Assembly (NCBI RefSeq): GCF_034424375.1 | Contig: NZ_CP139965.1 | Span: 1,240,001-1,304,000 of the forward strand | Direction: 5' to 3' | Length of the DNA stretch: 64,000 bases | Source: Paraburkholderia kururiensis | GTDB taxonomy: Bacteria > Pseudomonadota > Gammaproteobacteria > Burkholderiales > Burkholderiaceae | Shown: piece after piece, positions 61,560 to 64,000 of the stretch | Position numbering within the stretch: the first letter of the stretch is position 1 | How the letters are laid out: every line of letters begins with the position of its first letter | Position numbers and translations under genes: made by a program | Notes under the pieces: generated by a model | Told to the model about the DNA's origin: nothing | Databases searched by the model: none | The model's input: the letters and a program-made list of their open reading frames with translations, nothing else

Positions 61560-62258
61560 TCAATACGTGAACACCTGCGGGTAGTGGTCCGACGCACCCG
61601 CCAGTTGGGTCTGCTGCTGATACGCGAAGCCGAAGGCATTCGTCACCGCGTAGTCCAGAATGCCGCCGCTCTGCTGCGTCGCGCGGTTGCCGCGCACGAT
61701 GTTGCCCACGGGCGGTGCCACGAAACCCGGCACGGTCGGGTCCGCGTTGAAATCGCCCACGCAGGCCCACGTGCCGCCAATCGCGTTGATCTGTGCGAGC
61801 TGCGTGTTGTTCCACGCGCAGGTTTGCTGAAGCGTGGTGGTGAGGCCGTCCACGGGCGGGCTGTGAATCGAGTAGACGGAGATGACGTTGCCGTTCCACG
61901 GGTCGCGCACGGTGATCCACGGCATGGCGCGCGGGTTCGCGGGCGCGAAGCCATGCACGGGCGCCGGCGGCAGGATGCCGTAGTTGTTGATGCCGATGTT
62001 GCTCAGCACCGCAAGGCCGCCCTGGGCCCACACGTTTTCCCAGTACACGCATTGCATGAAGCCGTAGCCGAGGCGTAAGTTGCCCGTGTAGCCGATGATC
62101 GCGCCCATGCCGTTGAGGATGGGCGCGCGCCCTTGCAGATGCTCCGCAAGGTTGCCGCATTCCTGCAGACACAGCACGTGGGCGCCCGTCTGCTGCACCA
62201 CCTGATTGATGTACGGCGTGTTGACGCCGCCCTGCATGTTCCATGTCGCCACAATCAT
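61560..62258 (-). CDS. Endonuclease/exonuclease/phosphatase family protein, CdtB-like
   Basis: 232 residues of the DNase I fold: MIVATWNMQGG, LCLQECGNL with a metal-binding Glu, YSIHSPPVDG with a catalytic His, VGDFNADP with the Asp/Asn pair and ASDHYPQVF with the last Asp-His. The order and the ATWN.QG start recall CdtB, the nuclease subunit of cytolethal distending toxin. No signal peptide and no CdtA or CdtC neighbours are seen. It could be a DNase, phosphatase or phosphodiesterase. It is convergent with gtrA. Confidence 0.82.
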   Translation of the reverse strand: MIVATWNMQGGVNTPYINQVVQQTGAHVLCLQECGNLAEHLQGRAPILNGMGAIIGYTGNLRLGYGFMQCVYWENVWAQGGLAVLSNIGINNYGILPPAPVHGFAPANPRAMPWITVRDPWNGNVISVYSIHSPPVDGLTTTLQQTCAWNNTQLAQINAIGGTWACVGDFNADPTVPGFVAPPVGNIVRGNRATQQSGGILDYAVTNAFGFAYQQQTQLAGASDHYPQVFTY

Positions 62259-62406
62259 GTCGTCTCTCCTTTGGACAGCGGTTCAATGCACGCCACCGTG
62301 CGAAGCCGGTCGGCAATGCGTATGAACGTGCGAGGCGCGTGCTTGTGAATGCGCCGCTGCGTGCGGCGCGAACGAACTGCGCGGGCAGGAGAGAGCCGGG
62401 CGATGC

Positions 62407-62458
62407 AAAAACGCGACCCCGGCAGGCCGCGGCGATGGCCGCGCGCTGCCGGGGTCGC
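62407..62458 (-). terminator. Intrinsic terminator of the DUF1328 gene
   Basis: On the minus strand a perfect 13-bp stem (arms 62446-62458 and 62413-62425, plus-strand GCGACCCCGGCAG and CTGCCGGGGTCGC) with a GC-rich loop is followed by GTTTTT (plus-strand A run 62407-62411). It lies 28 bases after the DUF1328 stop and is the clearest terminator in the window. Confidence 0.85.
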
Positions 62459-62485
62459 GCAAGGGAAGTCAAACGTGAGCTATGC

Positions 62486-62647
62486 CTAACGCCTGACGAG
62501 GCCCATGATCAACGTCACAATGAAGATGACCAGGAAAATGAAGAACAGCAGTTTGGCAATACTTGCCGCTCCCGCTGCAATTCCGCCGAAGCCGAACGCG
62601 GCGGCAATGATGGCAATGATGAAAAAGACCAGAGCGTAGTAGAGCAT
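62486..62647 (-). CDS. DUF1328 family small membrane protein
   Basis: 53 residues, two hydrophobic helices (LYYALVFFIIAIIAAAFGFGGIAAGAASIAKLLFFIFLVIFIVTLIMGLV in parts) and a C-terminal RR. This is the YtjA-like DUF1328 family, of unknown function, often linked to stress response. AAGGAGGTCACTC before the ATG at 62647 is a strong ribosome-binding site. It ends with an intrinsic terminator. Confidence 0.9.
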   Translation of the reverse strand: MLYYALVFFIIAIIAAAFGFGGIAAGAASIAKLLFFIFLVIFIVTLIMGLVRR

Positions 62648-62850
62648 GAGTGACCTCCTTATGGTTTCCTCTTCCGCGGCCGGTGCACGGACGGTTCCGA
62701 GATGGAGCAAGCGCTGTGCCGCAGGCGCCCCACGGCGGAAATGCCCCAGTAGTCCGTAATAAATGCCGAATGGCGAAATGACGGGGAAATATTCGCTTTT
62801 TCGGGCCTTATGAAGCGAGGAGATAGCGGGCATAATGCCAATGGTGCACT

Positions 62851-62874
62851 GCGATTAATGAGGGTCGTAATCGC
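62851..62874. promoter_or_regulatory. Inverted repeat in DUF1328/AAA divergent region
   Basis: GCGATTA and TAATCGC are perfect 7-bp arms with a 10-base spacer in the 490-base region between the divergent genes at 62647 and 63138. It may be a regulator site. The rest of the region shows no gene. Confidence 0.4.
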
Positions 62875-63137
62875 GATGTCCCTTTGCTGAAACCCAGGCG
62901 GCCCGCACGAGGGCCGAGATTCGATCTGCGCGGCGGTTCACGCATCCTCCTGCATGAACGGCCTGCCGTACCGGCGCGTCCTACTCGTCAGGCACGTCAG
63001 ACGCGCGCAGTGCACACGTCGTGGACACATCGGGGGCGAGTAAAAATGCCCTTGCGCGTGCCACACTTCCGCTCGTCTCTTCTCCTCCCGGGTTCGGCGC
63101 TCATGTTCGACATGCGGCCCCTATCTGGAATCGATTG

Positions 63138-64000
63138 ATGAAACCCGCACGCAATTCGCTGTGGTCCCGCATTGGCCGGAACGTCATGCTGGCCGTCGCC
63201 GCAACGGCAATCGTCGCCACCGGCGCGTTCGCATACTGGCGGCACGAGCATCATGGCGCGACCACGCAGGCCGCGCTGACCGGCATCGCCAGTCAGATGC
63301 GCAGCGACGCATCGGCATGGACACACCGCGAGAAAGATGCCTCGGCCATGCTGACCGACATTCGCGAACAGCACGTGGACGCCATCGGCGTGGCGCGTAA
63401 CGCCATTCTGGTTTCCACCACGACGGGCGAGCGGTATTTCGTTGTGGACCACAACGGCGCGTTTTCGAACGCGCTGCTGCTGGGTGAAGTGAAGGATGGC
63501 ACGCACGCGCCGTATCAACTCGTGTGGCTGCCGGACGCCGACGTTCGCACCGGCGCCGCGCGCTGGACCAGCGTGTTCGACCGCACGCGCGACCTGTTGA
63601 GTCTCTTCCTGCCGCTCGTGATAATCGGCGGGCTCGCGTGGTTCATGCGCCGCGAAATGCGCGGCGGCGCGCAACTGCTCGAACGTTCGCCCGCGCTGCG
63701 CTTCAACGACGTGATCGGCGCAGGCGAAGCCAAGGCGGCGCTCGCCGACGTGCAGGCCTATCTCGCGGCGCCCTCGCAGTTCACGAGCATGGGCGTGCGC
63801 GCACCGTGCGGCGTGTTGATGACGGGCGGCCCCGGCGTGGGCAAGACGCGTCTCGCGCAGGCGCTCGCAGGCGAATGCGGCGCGAACTTCATCTCGATCA
63901 CGGGCAGCTATTTCAGCGCGAAATACTACGGCGTGGGCATCCAGAAGGTTCGGCATCTGTTCGAGCTGGCACGCAAGAACGCGCCCACGGTCATCTTCAT
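63138..64000 (+). CDS. FtsH-like AAA family ATPase, N-terminal part (runs off window)
   Basis: The frame is open from ATG 63138 to the window end (287 codons visible). An N-terminal membrane helix at about residues 15-35 is followed by a periplasmic domain, a second helix (SLFLPLVIIGGLAWFM, about 155-170) and the AAA domain starting RFNDVIGAGEAKAALADVQ. Walker A GGPGVGKT is at residues 230-237, and ISITGSYFSAKYYGVGIQKVRHLFELA matches the FtsH pore-loop/second-region pattern. Whether the M41 protease domain (HEXXH) follows cannot be seen. The ribosome-binding site is weak. Confidence 0.82.
   Translation, partial: MKPARNSLWSRIGRNVMLAVAATAIVATGAFAYWRHEHHGATTQAALTGIASQMRSDASAWTHREKDASAMLTDIREQHVDAIGVARNAILVSTTTGERYFVVDHNGAFSNALLLGEVKDGTHAPYQLVWLPDADVRTGAARWTSVFDRTRDLLSLFLPLVIIGGLAWFMRREMRGGAQLLERSPALRFNDVIGAGEAKAALADVQAYLAAPSQFTSMGVRAPCGVLMTGGPGVGKTRLAQALAGECGANFISITGSYFSAKYYGVGIQKVRHLFELARKNAPTVIF

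Noticed and set aside
61560..62258. Calling the CdtB-like gene a cytolethal distending toxin
   Set aside because: There are no CdtA or CdtC genes and no signal peptide. The DNase I fold is shared by many unrelated enzymes.
1..64000. Search for tRNA, rRNA, CRISPR arrays and phage gene blocks
   Set aside because: No cloverleaf with conserved T-arm, no ribosomal RNA pattern, no regularly spaced repeats and no phage structural genes were recognised.

Overview
The window looks like a chromosomal segment of a Burkholderiaceae bacterium (Paraburkholderia, Caballeronia, Trinickia or Burkholderia). The reasons are very high GC with strong third-position GC, a DUF4148 protein, many LysR regulators, a long Tad/Flp pilus locus and an IS5-type element. 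The genus is inferred from gene content and no rRNA or tRNA gene was seen to confirm it.

Region 1 (1-2.9 kb) holds the end of a fused molybdate-type permease/ATPase, a small DUF4148 secreted protein and a lipoprotein. Region 2 (2.9-12.6 kb) is a compact plus-strand operon, divergent from a LysR gene: a polyamine/opine-type ABC importer, a DadA-like flavoprotein, a three-subunit HcnABC/opine-oxidase-like dehydrogenase and a RidA imine deaminase. It reads as uptake and oxidation of an amine-type compound such as an opine, a D-amino acid or a secondary amine. Region 3 (12.7-18 kb) has an MgtC protein, a secreted alpha/beta hydrolase with a repeated C-terminus, a phospholipase D-like protein and a PAS-GGDEF diguanylate cyclase.

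Region 4 (18.1-42.4 kb) is a mosaic accessory region. Short regulator-plus-redox cassettes (HxlR/azoreductase, LysR/NmrA, TetR/DMT exporter, LysR/MDR dehydrogenase, LysR/F420-type reductase, TetR/GST) alternate with GNAT, VOC, Nudix, cupin and methyltransferase genes. It also holds decayed genes: hydrolase and LysR tails joined head-on, an epoxide hydrolase missing its core, a frameshifted GNAT gene and an integrase tail. A complete IS5-like element with a TTAG target duplication lies here. Several intergenic regions carry clear operator-like palindromes or repeats.

Region 5 (42.4-55.4 kb) is a minus-strand Tad/Flp pilus operon: two Flp pilins, prepilin peptidase, an AAA+ ATPase, CpaB, secretin, a lipoprotein, TadG, two TadE-like proteins, TadZ, TadA, TadB and TadC. 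After a gene-poor gap of about 1.3 kb comes Region 6 (56.6-61.5 kb) on the plus strand: two GT87 GT-C glycosyltransferases, a GtrB-like polyprenyl-phosphate glycosyltransferase, a methyltransferase and a GtrA flippase. This is a candidate surface or pilin glycosylation module. Region 7 (61.5-64 kb) has a CdtB-like DNase I-fold protein, a DUF1328 membrane peptide with a strong terminator, and the start of an FtsH-like AAA ATPase that runs off the window.
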